A stretch of DNA of 64,000 bases from Paenibacillus polymyxa (lineage in GTDB: Bacteria; Bacillota; Bacilli; Paenibacillales; Paenibacillaceae). Positions within the stretch are counted from its first letter, which is position 1. The number at the start of each line of letters is the position of its first letter. This document shows, piece by piece, positions 16,759-25,347 of the stretch. Under the pieces are notes generated by a model, which saw only the letters and a program-made list of their open reading frames with translations, made no database searches and was not told where the DNA came from. The stretch is taken from NCBI RefSeq assembly GCF_018614975.1, contig NZ_JAGGNR010000016.1:62001-126000 (forward strand), in the 5' to 3' direction. Made by a program: the position numbers and the translations under genes.

Positions 16759-17729
16759 GTCAAACATCATTACAACCCGATCGGACATTGAACAACGTTC
16801 GTGCGAAAAAACGGAACAAAATATTATGGAGCCTGGGAATCGTGCTTTTGCTTGTGGTGGCTCTTGTATTTTTTATATCTTACAAAGTAGTAGACACTTT
16901 GTTACACCATCCTAGAGACACAAATGTCAGCTACGAATTGAATATCGATAAAACGCCTTACGAAGAGGTTGAGTTCAAGAGTTTGAAAAATGATAATACG
17001 ATTAGAGGTACCTTTTTTCCTGCAAATGTTGGTGGTAAATCAAGCGATAAGACGATAATTGTTGTCCACGGGTATACGAGCAATCGTTTAGTCAAAGGGC
17101 GGACCCCAAAGTTAGTAGAGCATCTCGTTCCAAAAGGTTACAATGTATTGGCATTTGACCTCAGCTCGCAAGGTAAATCCGATGGTGATTTGATTACTCT
17201 GGGCCTCAATGAAAAATACGATTTGCTGGGAGCTGTAGACTATTTAAAAACAAGAGACCATACGGGTGACAACATCGGAGTTATCGGCTTTTCTATGGGG
17301 GCAGCTACTTCTTTGCTGGCCACAAGTGAAAGTGATGACATCCAAGCCGTCATTGCAGATAGTCCGTTTCGTAATGCCGGTCTGTTTCTGAGAGAGGGTC
17401 TGCCCTTCTTTTCCGGTTTACCTGCATTCCCATTCAGTTATACATCGACATGGATGGCCAATTGGGTCTATAACGTTGATCTGGATTCCGTATCTCCTAT
17501 GGATGCGGTGAAAAAGATGCAAGACAAGCCAGTTATGCTCATTCATGGTACTGGAGATCAGCAAATCAGTTATAAAAATACAGAAGTTATTTACGAATCC
17601 TTAAAAGATAATCCAAGCGCAGAAGTATGGTATCCGAAAAATACGGAGCACATCGATGCGATTAACCATTACCCCACTGAATATTTCCAAAGAGTAGATC
17701 GCTTTTTGGATGAGTATATCGGGAAATAA
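16755..17729 (+). CDS. Membrane-anchored alpha/beta hydrolase
   Basis: 324 residues with an N-terminal membrane helix at about 22-44, then an alpha/beta hydrolase of the serine aminopeptidase S33/DUF-type group. Seen: VVHGYTSN (oxyanion strand), the nucleophile elbow GFSMGAA with Ser180, an Asp in HGTGDQQISY, and a His in PKNTEHIDAI. The bulk faces outside the cell or the membrane, so a peptidase, esterase or lysophospholipase role is possible. It is cotranscribed with a TetR gene and ends at a bidirectional terminator. Confidence 0.9.
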   Translation: MSQTSLQPDRTLNNVRAKKRNKILWSLGIVLLLVVALVFFISYKVVDTLLHHPRDTNVSYELNIDKTPYEEVEFKSLKNDNTIRGTFFPANVGGKSSDKTIIVVHGYTSNRLVKGRTPKLVEHLVPKGYNVLAFDLSSQGKSDGDLITLGLNEKYDLLGAVDYLKTRDHTGDNIGVIGFSMGAATSLLATSESDDIQAVIADSPFRNAGLFLREGLPFFSGLPAFPFSYTSTWMANWVYNVDLDSVSPMDAVKKMQDKPVMLIHGTGDQQISYKNTEVIYESLKDNPSAEVWYPKNTEHIDAINHYPTEYFQRVDRFLDEYIGK

Positions 17730-17796
17730 ATTCAATCCAGGAGAGCTGACGAGTAGAAGGGCTTTCTGACGAAGTGGTAACACCTTAATATCAAAT

Positions 17797-17839
17797 AAAA
17801 TCAGCCTATAGTGTGGAAAACCACTATAGGCTGATTTTA
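17797..17839. terminator. Bidirectional terminator between hydrolase and chemoreceptor genes
   Basis: AAAATCAGCCTATAGTG (17797-17813) pairs with its complement ending in TTTT at 17839; A and T ends on both sides serve both convergent genes. Confidence 0.9.
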
Positions 17840-17863
17840 CATAGAAAAACAGTTATGACTAAA

Positions 17864-19627
17864 CTATTCCGCCCGAACCTTGAAGAATGAGATCAGTTCT
17901 TGCAGTTGCTCGGATACAACCGAGAGCTCATCGGAGGCACTCACAATGGCTGCCATGGAGGCTTCCTGCTCATCTATGGACTGCTCTATTTGTTTACTGC
18001 TGCTTGCTGCCTTGCTGACATTGGCAGACAGTTCATCGGCCGTGGCAGACATTTCCTGTGTGCTTGCCGAGATCTCTTCAGTAGAACTGGAGATATCCTG
18101 AATCTGGTTTGCAACTTTATTCGTAGCAGTCAGAATATTCTCGAAGAATACGCCTGTCTCTTGGGTAACTTCCAAGCCTTTGGTGACTTCCTTGGAACCC
18201 AACTGCATTGCCTCGGAAGACTGCCTGATATCCCGTTGAATTTCTTCAATCAGCTGTCGAATTTGCTTCGCTGATTCCTGAGATTGCTCTGCCAGGTTAC
18301 GTACCTCGCCTGCAACCACCGCAAAACCTCTTCCTTCTTCACCTGCGCGGGCTGCCTCGATTGAAGCGTTAAGTGCAAGCAAGTTGGTTTGTCCGGCGAT
18401 CTCCGTAATCACGTTAACAATGTTGCTAATCTGATTCGAGTTATTTTCCAAAGACTGAATCGAGTTTGACGTGTTTTGCACCGCACCGGAGATCAGGCGC
18501 ATCTGCTCAATAACTTGTTGCATCACCACGTTACCTGTACTGGAGCGCTGCTCCATGCTGAGTGCTTCATCTGCTACATCGGCTGAGCTGCTGGCGATCG
18601 TCTGCACTACCGTTGACATCTCAGTCATGGCACGTGCGTTCTCCACAGTGGCTTTGTCTTGTGACACCAGTCCAGTAGATATTTCTCGAATATTAGTGCT
18701 GATGGATTGAATGTTCACATTATTTTTCTCGGAAATGCCCAGTAGTTGTTTGGAAGATTCCGAGAGGTGATGCGAAGTATTCTGTACTTTATAGATGGTT
18801 GTATTGAATCGATGGATCATCGCATTGAACTTCTCGTTGATGATACCCAGATCATCTCGCCCGGTATCGATGGTTATGTCCAGATTACCCGTGCTGACTT
18901 CTTCGATACCTTTCATCAGGTTGCGAATTGGAAGCAACGTTCTTTTCAGCAAAATGAATTGCAACACCATGAACAAAATCAGGAACCCGACAAGGAACAT
19001 CAAACCGTATGTAAGCAGTTTGTTTAGCCCTTTTGGAACGGCACTTGCATCTACATCGAAGAAAAGAGCAGCGTACATGGAGCCATCTGCGTTATTAATC
19101 GGATAGATCAGAGTGGTCCACGTTCCATAATCATCGGTGTAAAAATCACTGAAGGCCGGCTTACCGTCCTTTTTCATCTGTTCCAGCACCACAACATTAT
19201 TCTCGGGCAGTGGGTACATGGCACCTGCGGGCAGATTACCTTCCTCGAATGGTTCCAACAGGTTCGTTGGAATCGCGATGATGGACGTTCCGTTTCCTTG
19301 CTCAAGTTCTGAACCGAAAATGTACGCTTGTGCGATGTTGGGATAGAAGTCATGGATGGAATCGAGATAAGCTTTCATTTCCTTTTGTACAGGACCGGAG
19401 TAGCTTTTTTCCTTAGCCGCTTCTGCCACTTTGGCAGTGTCGAGATCATCGTACCATTTCTGGGTGATGACGGTAGCCTGGTCGTGCAACTGTTCAACCA
19501 AGATGTTTTTTTGCAATTGATACGCGGCAGTAATCAGGATTACACCGATTAACATGATGCTGCCGAATGAAATCACCAAATTTTTGATGAAGAAAGGCAT
19601 GGTACTCCAGCGAAGCTTATTAAACAA
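17864..19627 (-). CDS. Methyl-accepting chemotaxis protein
   Basis: A 587-residue chemoreceptor. Helix 1 (about 15-32) and helix 2 (about 205-230) enclose an extracytoplasmic sensor domain; a HAMP domain (about 230-285) and the long MCP signalling coiled coil follow. The hairpin tip has the conserved segment [20 protein letters not shown] with [20 protein letters not shown]. The TTG start fits an AAGGAGTG site upstream. It would bind CheW and CheA at a pole; the ligand is unknown. The gene is alone and points to a shared terminator. Confidence 0.94.
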   Translation of the reverse strand: MFNKLRWSTMPFFIKNLVISFGSIMLIGVILITAAYQLQKNILVEQLHDQATVITQKWYDDLDTAKVAEAAKEKSYSGPVQKEMKAYLDSIHDFYPNIAQAYIFGSELEQGNGTSIIAIPTNLLEPFEEGNLPAGAMYPLPENNVVVLEQMKKDGKPAFSDFYTDDYGTWTTLIYPINNADGSMYAALFFDVDASAVPKGLNKLLTYGLMFLVGFLILFMVLQFILLKRTLLPIRNLMKGIEEVSTGNLDITIDTGRDDLGIINEKFNAMIHRFNTTIYKVQNTSHHLSESSKQLLGISEKNNVNIQSISTNIREISTGLVSQDKATVENARAMTEMSTVVQTIASSSADVADEALSMEQRSSTGNVVMQQVIEQMRLISGAVQNTSNSIQSLENNSNQISNIVNVITEIAGQTNLLALNASIEAARAGEEGRGFAVVAGEVRNLAEQSQESAKQIRQLIEEIQRDIRQSSEAMQLGSKEVTKGLEVTQETGVFFENILTATNKVANQIQDISSSTEEISASTQEMSATADELSANVSKAASSSKQIEQSIDEQEASMAAIVSASDELSVVSEQLQELISFFKVRAE

Positions 19628-20041
19628 GATGGTTCACTCCTTCTACGATTGTGACGAAGGACTTATCCTGGGTGTTGTACACGCTATGTAATTGTTGACT
19701 TAAAAACTGTGAAATCGTCCCTAAAATACTGTCTGATCAGATTCTCTTTTGTTTCTAAAAGCTTTTCGTAATGAGTTTTACTATTCACGTATATGAACTC
19801 CAGGTAAGTTCTACTCTTCAGATATATCGTTATATAGGCATATTAATGTTAGATATTTGCAACAAAATAGGACTTATGAACCGGTTCCAAGGTTATAATT
19901 GCGCTTTTTTTCATTATGTTTTTTGTATACCTATGAAAATTTCATAGTGATACATACTATTTATTTTTGTGGTTTATCGCGTTTAAGATTCACTAAAGGT
20001 TCGTCCCCTACCATGTTTACATAAGCGCTTCAATATATTGC
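19628..20041. other. Intergenic region upstream of the chemoreceptor
   Basis: About 410 AT-rich bases holding the promoter of the chemoreceptor on the minus strand. No gene, repeat or hairpin of note was seen; the right end meets a CotH relic whose own start is missing. Confidence 0.45.
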
Positions 20042-20549
20042 GGGCAACATGGTTTTTGGCAACTATGACAGTTATAACGGGGACAAAGGACACAACTACA
20101 TGCTCTACAGTGATGCCGCTGGCAAGTACGAAATTTTATACAACAGAACAGTTTGAATCCAACATCGCTTATTCTGCAAATGCAGATGCAGCAGGTGGTG
20201 TGGGCGGTACACCACCAGAAGATTTGAGGGAATGGCACCGCCCGATGGTACAACACCTCCAGATGGCACAACGGGAACAGTAACAACAGATAGCACAGGT
20301 AATACGCAGACTCGTCCTGGCGTTAACTTTGGCGGCGGAGGTATGGACTCCATGGCAGCCGGATCACTGACGACTTTTGCATTGAACCGCCTTGCGAATC
20401 TGCAAGAGCAACTTGGGCGTGAAGTAACACCGCTGCCTGAGACTTCGGAAGAGACAGGTTCAAATACTTCACCCGGAACAACTGACAAAACCATTACCGT
20501 GACACTCTTGGGACAAAACGGCAATTTCATGAACAGCTCAAGTCGGTAG
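20042..20549 (+). pseudogene. CotH-like spore coat kinase remnant
   Basis: A broken fragment. The first frame reads NMVFGNYDSYNGDKGHNYML and then SDAAGKYEI, which fits the conserved region of CotH-type spore coat kinases just before the catalytic PWD part, but it stops after about 38 codons. A second frame (20232-20549) contains the Gly/Pro/Thr-rich tail usual near the C terminus of Paenibacillus CotH proteins, with GGGGMDSMAAG and LANLQEQLG. At least one frameshift and the loss of the whole 5' part are needed to explain this. It is probably decayed. Confidence 0.6.
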
Positions 20550-20654
20550 AGCAGATCAAGGCATCTGCGGCTATTTTGTCCGATGTGTCGACAGAGCTCC
20601 TAGTCCATTTATAATTTAAAATCTGTTACAATAGGGAAAAGGAGGGACTACAAT

Positions 20655-21299
20655 ATGGCCCCTAATAAAACAAAACTTTTCCCGAATGAGAATATCCGTA
20701 CGGTATGTTACATTCAAAACCTGCCGCCGCGTTCCAACGTGGACATCGGTGATTATACGTATTATAGCGATAACACGAATCCACCAGAGCAATTCTATGA
20801 CCGTATACAGCATCATTATGACTTTATTGGTGATCGCCTGGTGATTGGCAAGTTCTGTGCAATTGCGGAAGGTGTGACATTCATTATGAATGGCGCGAAT
20901 CATCGGATGGAGGGTATGACCACGTATCCGTTCAATATTTTTGGTGGAGGATGGGAGCGTGTGACACCTACACTGGAACAACTTCCATATAAGGGTGACA
21001 CGGTACTGGGGAACGATGTATGGCTTGGACAAAATGTGACGATCATGCCTGGTATCACGATTGGAGACGGGGCAATCGTTGCCTCCAATTCAACCGTTGT
21101 TAAGGACATTGAACCCTATACGATTGTTGGTGGTAATCCAGCCAAGACTGTTAAAAAGCGTTTTGACGAAGAGACGATTGCACTGCTGCTGGAATTGAAG
21201 TGGTGGGATCAGGATGAGGAATGGCTGGATACTCATTTGGAACGTCTTGTCTCTACATATGATCTACAGATCTTGCGCGAACTTCTGAACAGCAAATAG
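20655..21299 (+). CDS. Vat-like streptogramin A / xenobiotic O-acetyltransferase
   Basis: 214 residues of the left-handed beta-helix acetyltransferase family. The N terminus (APNKTKLFP), the block MNGANHRMEGMTTYPF with catalytic-type His83, GNDVWLGQNV and GGNPAKTVKKRF match Vat proteins, which use acetyl-CoA to acetylate streptogramin A. Other CatB-type xenobiotic acetyltransferases are possible, but the match is closest to the Vat group. The start has GGAGG at 20641-20645. It stands alone; a chromosomal, intrinsic gene is likely. Related vat genes are known from Paenibacillus. Confidence 0.85.
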   Translation: MAPNKTKLFPNENIRTVCYIQNLPPRSNVDIGDYTYYSDNTNPPEQFYDRIQHHYDFIGDRLVIGKFCAIAEGVTFIMNGANHRMEGMTTYPFNIFGGGWERVTPTLEQLPYKGDTVLGNDVWLGQNVTIMPGITIGDGAIVASNSTVVKDIEPYTIVGGNPAKTVKKRFDEETIALLLELKWWDQDEEWLDTHLERLVSTYDLQILRELLNSK

Positions 21300-21322
21300 G
21301 ATGGTTGCATAAAAGACAAAAA

Positions 21323-21400
21323 AAGCTGGTTCCTGACGGAGCCGGCTTCCAAGCAAATCAGGCCCTGGACCGTTTTGAGCGGATCAGGGCCTCTTGTTGT
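21323..21400 (+). terminator. Two hairpins after the acetyltransferase gene
   Basis: AAGCTGGTTCC (from 21323) pairs with GGAGCCGGCTT (to 21348), then AGGCCCTG (21360) pairs with CAGGGCCT (21392) and a T-rich end. The first stem has no T tract, so the second is the better terminator. Confidence 0.65.
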
Positions 21401-21630
21401 CCAAGATGAAATGTTAATTTAGCGGGTTGATGGTCGCAGGTTGCAATCAGACTGTACTGATGGGGGCTTTAAATGAGTATGAGCTTCTGCATGATTCGAG
21501 TTTGTCTGTTTGCCTGAATAAAAGTTAATGATATCATCAACGGTAGTAAACACGACATTTAAATCCATATTATCATTGTGTGTTTGAATAAAAACCTCTT
21601 TTCAATGGGGTGTTACGTTTGTTACGTGAT
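21401..21630. other. Intergenic stretch before the HU gene
   Basis: About 230 bases downstream of the convergent acetyltransferase and HU genes. I see no coding sequence or repeat; a short TTTAGCGGG near 21418 is reminiscent of the repeats before the integrase gene but too short to weigh. Confidence 0.35.
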
Positions 21631-21903
21631 TTAATTTAAAGCTTCTTTCATACTTAAGCCTGCTGTGAATACAGGAACTTTACCTGCAGGTAGTTGAATT
21701 TCCTTGCCTGTTCTACGACTTTTTCCCGTTCTTGCCTCACGCTTCTGTACTTCGAATTTCCCAAATCCAACCACTTGAACTTCTTTACCTTCTTTGAGAG
21801 CTTCGAGAATCGAATCCAGTACAACGGTTACAGCTTTTTCAGCATTCTTCTTGGAGAAACCGCCAGCCTTAGCTACTTCTGTGATCAATTGTTCTTTATC
21901 CAT
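21631..21903 (-). CDS. hup: HU family DNA-binding protein
   Basis: A 90-residue histone-like protein. Seen: MDKEQLITEVAKAGGFSKK, the central VVGFGKFEV strand, the DNA-contact arm (REARTGKSRRTGKEIQLP) and the tail, which here is FTAGLSMKEALN where most relatives have FKAGKALKDAV; this is a variant, not a break. HU compacts the chromosome and bends DNA as a dimer. A start site with GAGGT lies upstream. Confidence 0.93.
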   Translation of the reverse strand: MDKEQLITEVAKAGGFSKKNAEKAVTVVLDSILEALKEGKEVQVVGFGKFEVQKREARTGKSRRTGKEIQLPAGKVPVFTAGLSMKEALN

Positions 21904-21968
21904 GGGGAATACCTCGCTTTCATTTTTGGGATGTTAAGTTTTTTACTGTGAAACATATGAGTAAATAA

Positions 21969-21996
21969 AAAGCTGCCTTATTGATAAGGCAGCTTT
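21969..21996 (-). terminator. Terminator of the cold-shock gene
   Basis: A perfect 12-bp stem, AAAGCTGCCTTA with its complement, and on the minus strand a T-rich tail (TTTTTATTTAC). It separates the cold-shock gene from HU, so the two are not simply one operon. Confidence 0.9.
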
Positions 21997-22003
21997 CATA
22001 TAA

Positions 22004-22204
22004 TTAAAGTTTAGTAACGTTCTCAGCTTGTGGTCCACGGTTACCTTGAGTTACTTCAAATTGAACGCGTTGACCTTCGTCCAAAGATTTGTAACCTTCA
22101 CCTTGAATTGCACTGAAATGAACGAATACGTCTGTTCCTTCTTCAGTTTCGATAAAGCCGAATCCTTTATCCGCGTTGAACCATTTCACTGTACCTGTTT
22201 GCAT
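22004..22204 (-). CDS. csp: Cold-shock protein (CspA/CspB family)
   Basis: 66 residues, one OB fold. It has the RNA-binding motifs KGFGFIE (RNP1) and VFVHFSAI (RNP2) and the usual opening [11 protein letters not shown]. It is an RNA chaperone that melts secondary structure in cold-shocked or fast-growing cells. The ribosome site is GGAGG upstream. Regulation may include the 5' untranslated region, which is long but shows nothing I can read with confidence. Confidence 0.96.
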   Translation of the reverse strand: MQTGTVKWFNADKGFGFIETEEGTDVFVHFSAIQGEGYKSLDEGQRVQFEVTQGNRGPQAENVTKL

Positions 22205-22297
22205 GTGATTCCTCCAAAAAATAAGTTTTTAGCCGATCATTATGACGAGTATAATTAAAAATTGACACTCACCTGGTGCATTTAAACCACGAACTTG

Positions 22298-22347
22298 ATG
22301 TCCGCTAATGTATCGATTAATATTATAATACCATGTCCGCTAATATA
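22298..22347 (+). promoter_or_regulatory. Two direct repeats flanking a -10 box before the integrase gene
   Basis: ATGTCCGCTAATGTA (22298-22312) and ATGTCCGCTAATATA (22333-22347) are 35 bases apart. A TATAAT box (22324-22329) lies between them and no good -35 is seen. The layout suggests an operator pair overlapping the promoter, or recombinase core sites. Confidence 0.45.
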
Positions 22348-22371
22348 AGTCAAGATTTGGAGGTATTTTTA

Positions 22372-23274
22372 ATGAACCAGTCATCAGGGACTTCGGTGCA
22401 GCGGGAACCGACGATAGAAGAATTCATTCATATGCTTGCCAATGAGGGTGAATTGCATCCCAAAACCGTGAAGGAATATACAAGTGATCTGAAGCACTTT
22501 ATCGAATGGTACAAGGAAAGCACCATGCTTAGCGAAGAGTTTACATTGCGAATCGAAGACGTACACACATCCACTTTAGTCCATTATCGCGAAGATTCAC
22601 TCAAAGTTATGTTATTGAAGCCAGCCACCATTAACCGAAGATTGATTACGCTGAAGCGTTTTTTCAAATGGGCTGTCCTGGAATCCAGGCTCAGTCATGA
22701 CCCTTCCAAAGCATTAAAATTCATTCCGGAAGACAAAGTCAGTCCACGCCGAATGACATCCGAAGAAGAGCAGGCATTCCTCGCGGCAGTGGAGTATGGT
22801 AACTCCCTCCGTGATCAGACCATCCTGACCCTTATGTTTCACACGGGATTGCGAACGATGGAGGTATGCAACCTCAAGCCTCATGATATCGAACTTGGTA
22901 GACGAAGCGGTCACCTGACAGTGAGAGCCGATAAACACAACGTGCAACGTAAGATCCCTTTGAATATGCAATGTATTGTAATTTTGAATCAGTACTTGTC
23001 TGATCTTGCTACCGATCGTGCGTACCTTTTTCCTTCAGAGAAGACTAATGATCGTTTAACGGAGAGAGCACTGCGCCACCTGATTAAAAAAGTAATGATA
23101 GCAGCAGGGCTGGAAGGACTGAGTTCACACGACCTGCGTCATCGTTTTGGTTACGCCATGGCTGAGCATACACCACTGCACCGTTTGGCCGAGATAATGG
23201 GACACACCAACCCAGATACAACAATGATTTATTTTAAAGCATTAAGTTTGAATCATCGTAGAGAACAAGAATGA
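22372..23274 (+). CDS. Tyrosine recombinase (XerC/XerD-like integrase)
   Basis: 300 residues from ATG 22372, chosen because GGAGG is at 22359-22363. The N-terminal core-binding SAM-like domain spans about 10-95 and the catalytic domain about 120-290. All active residues are present: Arg160 (TGLRTMEV), Lys187, His252 and Arg255 (SHDLRHRFG), His277 (MGHTNPDTT) and the nucleophile Tyr286 (MIYFKAL). Its size is that of XerC/D rather than of a large phage integrase. No other mobile or phage gene is nearby and it carries two direct repeats upstream. It could be a chromosomal or small-element recombinase. Confidence 0.9.
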   Translation: MNQSSGTSVQREPTIEEFIHMLANEGELHPKTVKEYTSDLKHFIEWYKESTMLSEEFTLRIEDVHTSTLVHYREDSLKVMLLKPATINRRLITLKRFFKWAVLESRLSHDPSKALKFIPEDKVSPRRMTSEEEQAFLAAVEYGNSLRDQTILTLMFHTGLRTMEVCNLKPHDIELGRRSGHLTVRADKHNVQRKIPLNMQCIVILNQYLSDLATDRAYLFPSEKTNDRLTERALRHLIKKVMIAAGLEGLSSHDLRHRFGYAMAEHTPLHRLAEIMGHTNPDTTMIYFKALSLNHRREQE

Positions 23275-23613
23275 AGAATCTGAATTATAGTCACAATCAA
23301 AACACCTCTTATTAGAAGTACTTCGAAATTTTCCGTGTTTGTATTACTTTAACCTACCTTTAGCATTCATAAACTATCCTTCACATTTCACTTAGGCAGT
23401 GCCCGACAGGGTTGCCTTACCTCTATCAAAGAAAGCGATTACATATCCCTGATAATATTGTATATTATGATGGCAACCTTGGAACAGATCAACATGAGCC
23501 CTTTGCATTTTGCTTCAATTCGGTGGGCAATAAGAAATTAAATGATTCACAATGCTACATATATTATTCGTTGCTAGGGCATAAGGCCCGTTATAAAAGG
23601 GAGGAATCCAATC
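23275..23613. other. Intergenic region before the YesN/YesM operon
   Basis: About 340 bases with a good cre site at 23430; a small plus-strand reading frame inside (23412-23639) overlaps the next start and looks like chance. Confidence 0.45.
23430..23443 (+). promoter_or_regulatory. cre-like catabolite control site
   Basis: AGAAAGCGATTACA matches the cre consensus TGWNANCGNTNWCA at all but the first base. It lies 170 bp before the regulator gene, so CcpA may repress the sensing operon in rich sugar. Confidence 0.5.
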
Positions 23614-25347
23614 GTGTACCGGGTACTGCTGGTGGATGATGAAGAAGATGTGCGTGAAGGACTTGTTGTAGAGGTCGATTGGGAAGCGCTCGATCTGCGG
23701 ATAGTCGGTTTGGCTGAGAATGGGCGGGAAGCATTGGAGATGGCGGAGAGGGTAGAGCCGGACATTGTGGTGACGGATATCAGCATGCCATTCATGAATG
23801 GTCTGGAACTTGCGGAAAGATTGAGGAAGCGTAATCCACTCGTGAAGGTGGTCATTTTGACTGGATATGATGAATTTGATTATGCGAGGCAAGCCATCTC
23901 GTTAAGTGTGGATGAATATCTACTGAAGCCGTTCTCGACAGGGCATCTCACCGAACTGCTCACAAGACTGCGCGCCCAGATGGCGTCTGAAGTGGCTGAG
24001 CGTGAAGATGTACAGCAGCTGCGTGAGCACTATCATACCAGTGTGCCTTTATTACAGGCAGATCTGATGGCAACCTTGCTCCATCGCCAGAAATCCTCGA
24101 CATATATTCATAGTAAAGCCAAACGATGCGGATTGGATCTGACAGGAGAACGCTATGGTGTGTCCGTATTGACACTGCATATAGATGGAGATGTACAGAA
24201 GGAGAAACCTGAGGGAATATTCGACGAGCCTCCACAGCGACATAACAAAACAACATCCGAGGTAGCGGATCAGTCTGAGATATTGGTTTCCGGAGGTTCC
24301 TTGCGTCAATCTGAGGATGCTGAACTGAAACGCTTTGCTGCACTTAACATTGCGGCAGAAGTCTGGGCGGAGCATGGGGCTGGTCATGCCTTTATGCATC
24401 AGGAGACGATTGTCCTGCTCTATGTGGATCGCTCGGGCGGTACAGATGGAGCGAAGCGGCAACAGAAGGCATTGGAAAATGTGATGCGCAGCATCAACCA
24501 CTACTTGCGTATCCCGGCGACGGTGGGATCAGGCCAGATTGTGGATACACTTGCGGATGTGAATCATGCCTATGAAGATGCCCTGCTGGCACTGGATTAT
24601 CGACTTGTGCCCGGGACGGATTCAATCATATACATTGCGGATGTGGAGCGCCAGACGGCGGGCAAGCTGCGGTTCGACGAGTTGAAGCAGCAGACGCTGA
24701 CACGTTGCCTGAAGGCAGGGACACAAGCGGAGCTGGAGGAAGCACTTGCGATCATTTTCCGGGAAATTACAGTGGAACACGGGCGAAGTGATATTCAGCT
24801 CTATTTAATTGAAGTATTAACAACAGTATGGAAGGCAGCACAGGCATCAGGGGAAGAAATGGAAGACATCTTTGGTGCAGGGTTCCAGTTGTATGCGGAT
24901 TTGTTCCGACTGCCGGGACTTACTGAGGCACAGAAGAAGGTACAGGAGGTCTGTCTACTCGTACAACATCGCATTGCCAGCGGTCGCCAGCATGTATACA
25001 AGGATATTGTTGAGCAGGCGTTAGTCTTCACCAAAGAGCATTATGCCGACCCGGACCTGTCCATTCAGAAGGTGTGCGGACATCTGCATATCAGCTCTGG
25101 TTATTTTTGTGGCATTTTCAAAAAAGAAGTGCAGCTTACCTTCCTGCAGTACCTGATGCAGATCCGAATGGAGGCAGCGCGTGAACTGCTTCGCTCGACA
25201 GAGCTGAAGTCATTTGAGATTGCGGAGCAGGTTGGTTTTGCTGAACCAAATTACTTCAGTTTTTGCTTCAAAAAACATATTGGTGTCTCGCCGAAAGAAT
25301 ATCGTAAACAGGCTTCCCAGGCGGCAAGTGAAGGTTCAATCCGATGA
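23614..25347 (+). CDS. YesN-type response regulator with AraC DNA-binding domain
   Basis: 577 residues from a GTG start with GGGAGG upstream. An N-terminal receiver domain has the phosphoacceptor Asp in DIVVTDISMPFMNG near residue 55; the last ~100 residues are an AraC HTH pair (DLSIQKVCGHLHISSGYFCGIFK, then SFEIAEQVGFAEPNYFSFCFKKHIGVSP). A long middle region (about 130-460) has no named domain. It is the partner of the sensor kinase that overlaps its end (ATGA). The set is followed by a sugar-binding protein and mglBAC, so it probably switches on galactose-type sugar uptake. Confidence 0.94.
   Translation: MYRVLLVDDEEDVREGLVVEVDWEALDLRIVGLAENGREALEMAERVEPDIVVTDISMPFMNGLELAERLRKRNPLVKVVILTGYDEFDYARQAISLSVDEYLLKPFSTGHLTELLTRLRAQMASEVAEREDVQQLREHYHTSVPLLQADLMATLLHRQKSSTYIHSKAKRCGLDLTGERYGVSVLTLHIDGDVQKEKPEGIFDEPPQRHNKTTSEVADQSEILVSGGSLRQSEDAELKRFAALNIAAEVWAEHGAGHAFMHQETIVLLYVDRSGGTDGAKRQQKALENVMRSINHYLRIPATVGSGQIVDTLADVNHAYEDALLALDYRLVPGTDSIIYIADVERQTAGKLRFDELKQQTLTRCLKAGTQAELEEALAIIFREITVEHGRSDIQLYLIEVLTTVWKAAQASGEEMEDIFGAGFQLYADLFRLPGLTEAQKKVQEVCLLVQHRIASGRQHVYKDIVEQALVFTKEHYADPDLSIQKVCGHLHISSGYFCGIFKKEVQLTFLQYLMQIRMEAARELLRSTELKSFEIAEQVGFAEPNYFSFCFKKHIGVSPKEYRKQASQAASEGSIR

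Noticed and set aside
20105-20530. 141-codon minus-strand frame opposite the CotH relic
   Set aside because: Low-complexity Val/Pro/Ser antisense of the Gly/Thr-rich tail, not a gene.
23412-23639. Small ORF before the YesN-type gene
   Set aside because: No ribosome site and overlaps the GTG start of the real gene.
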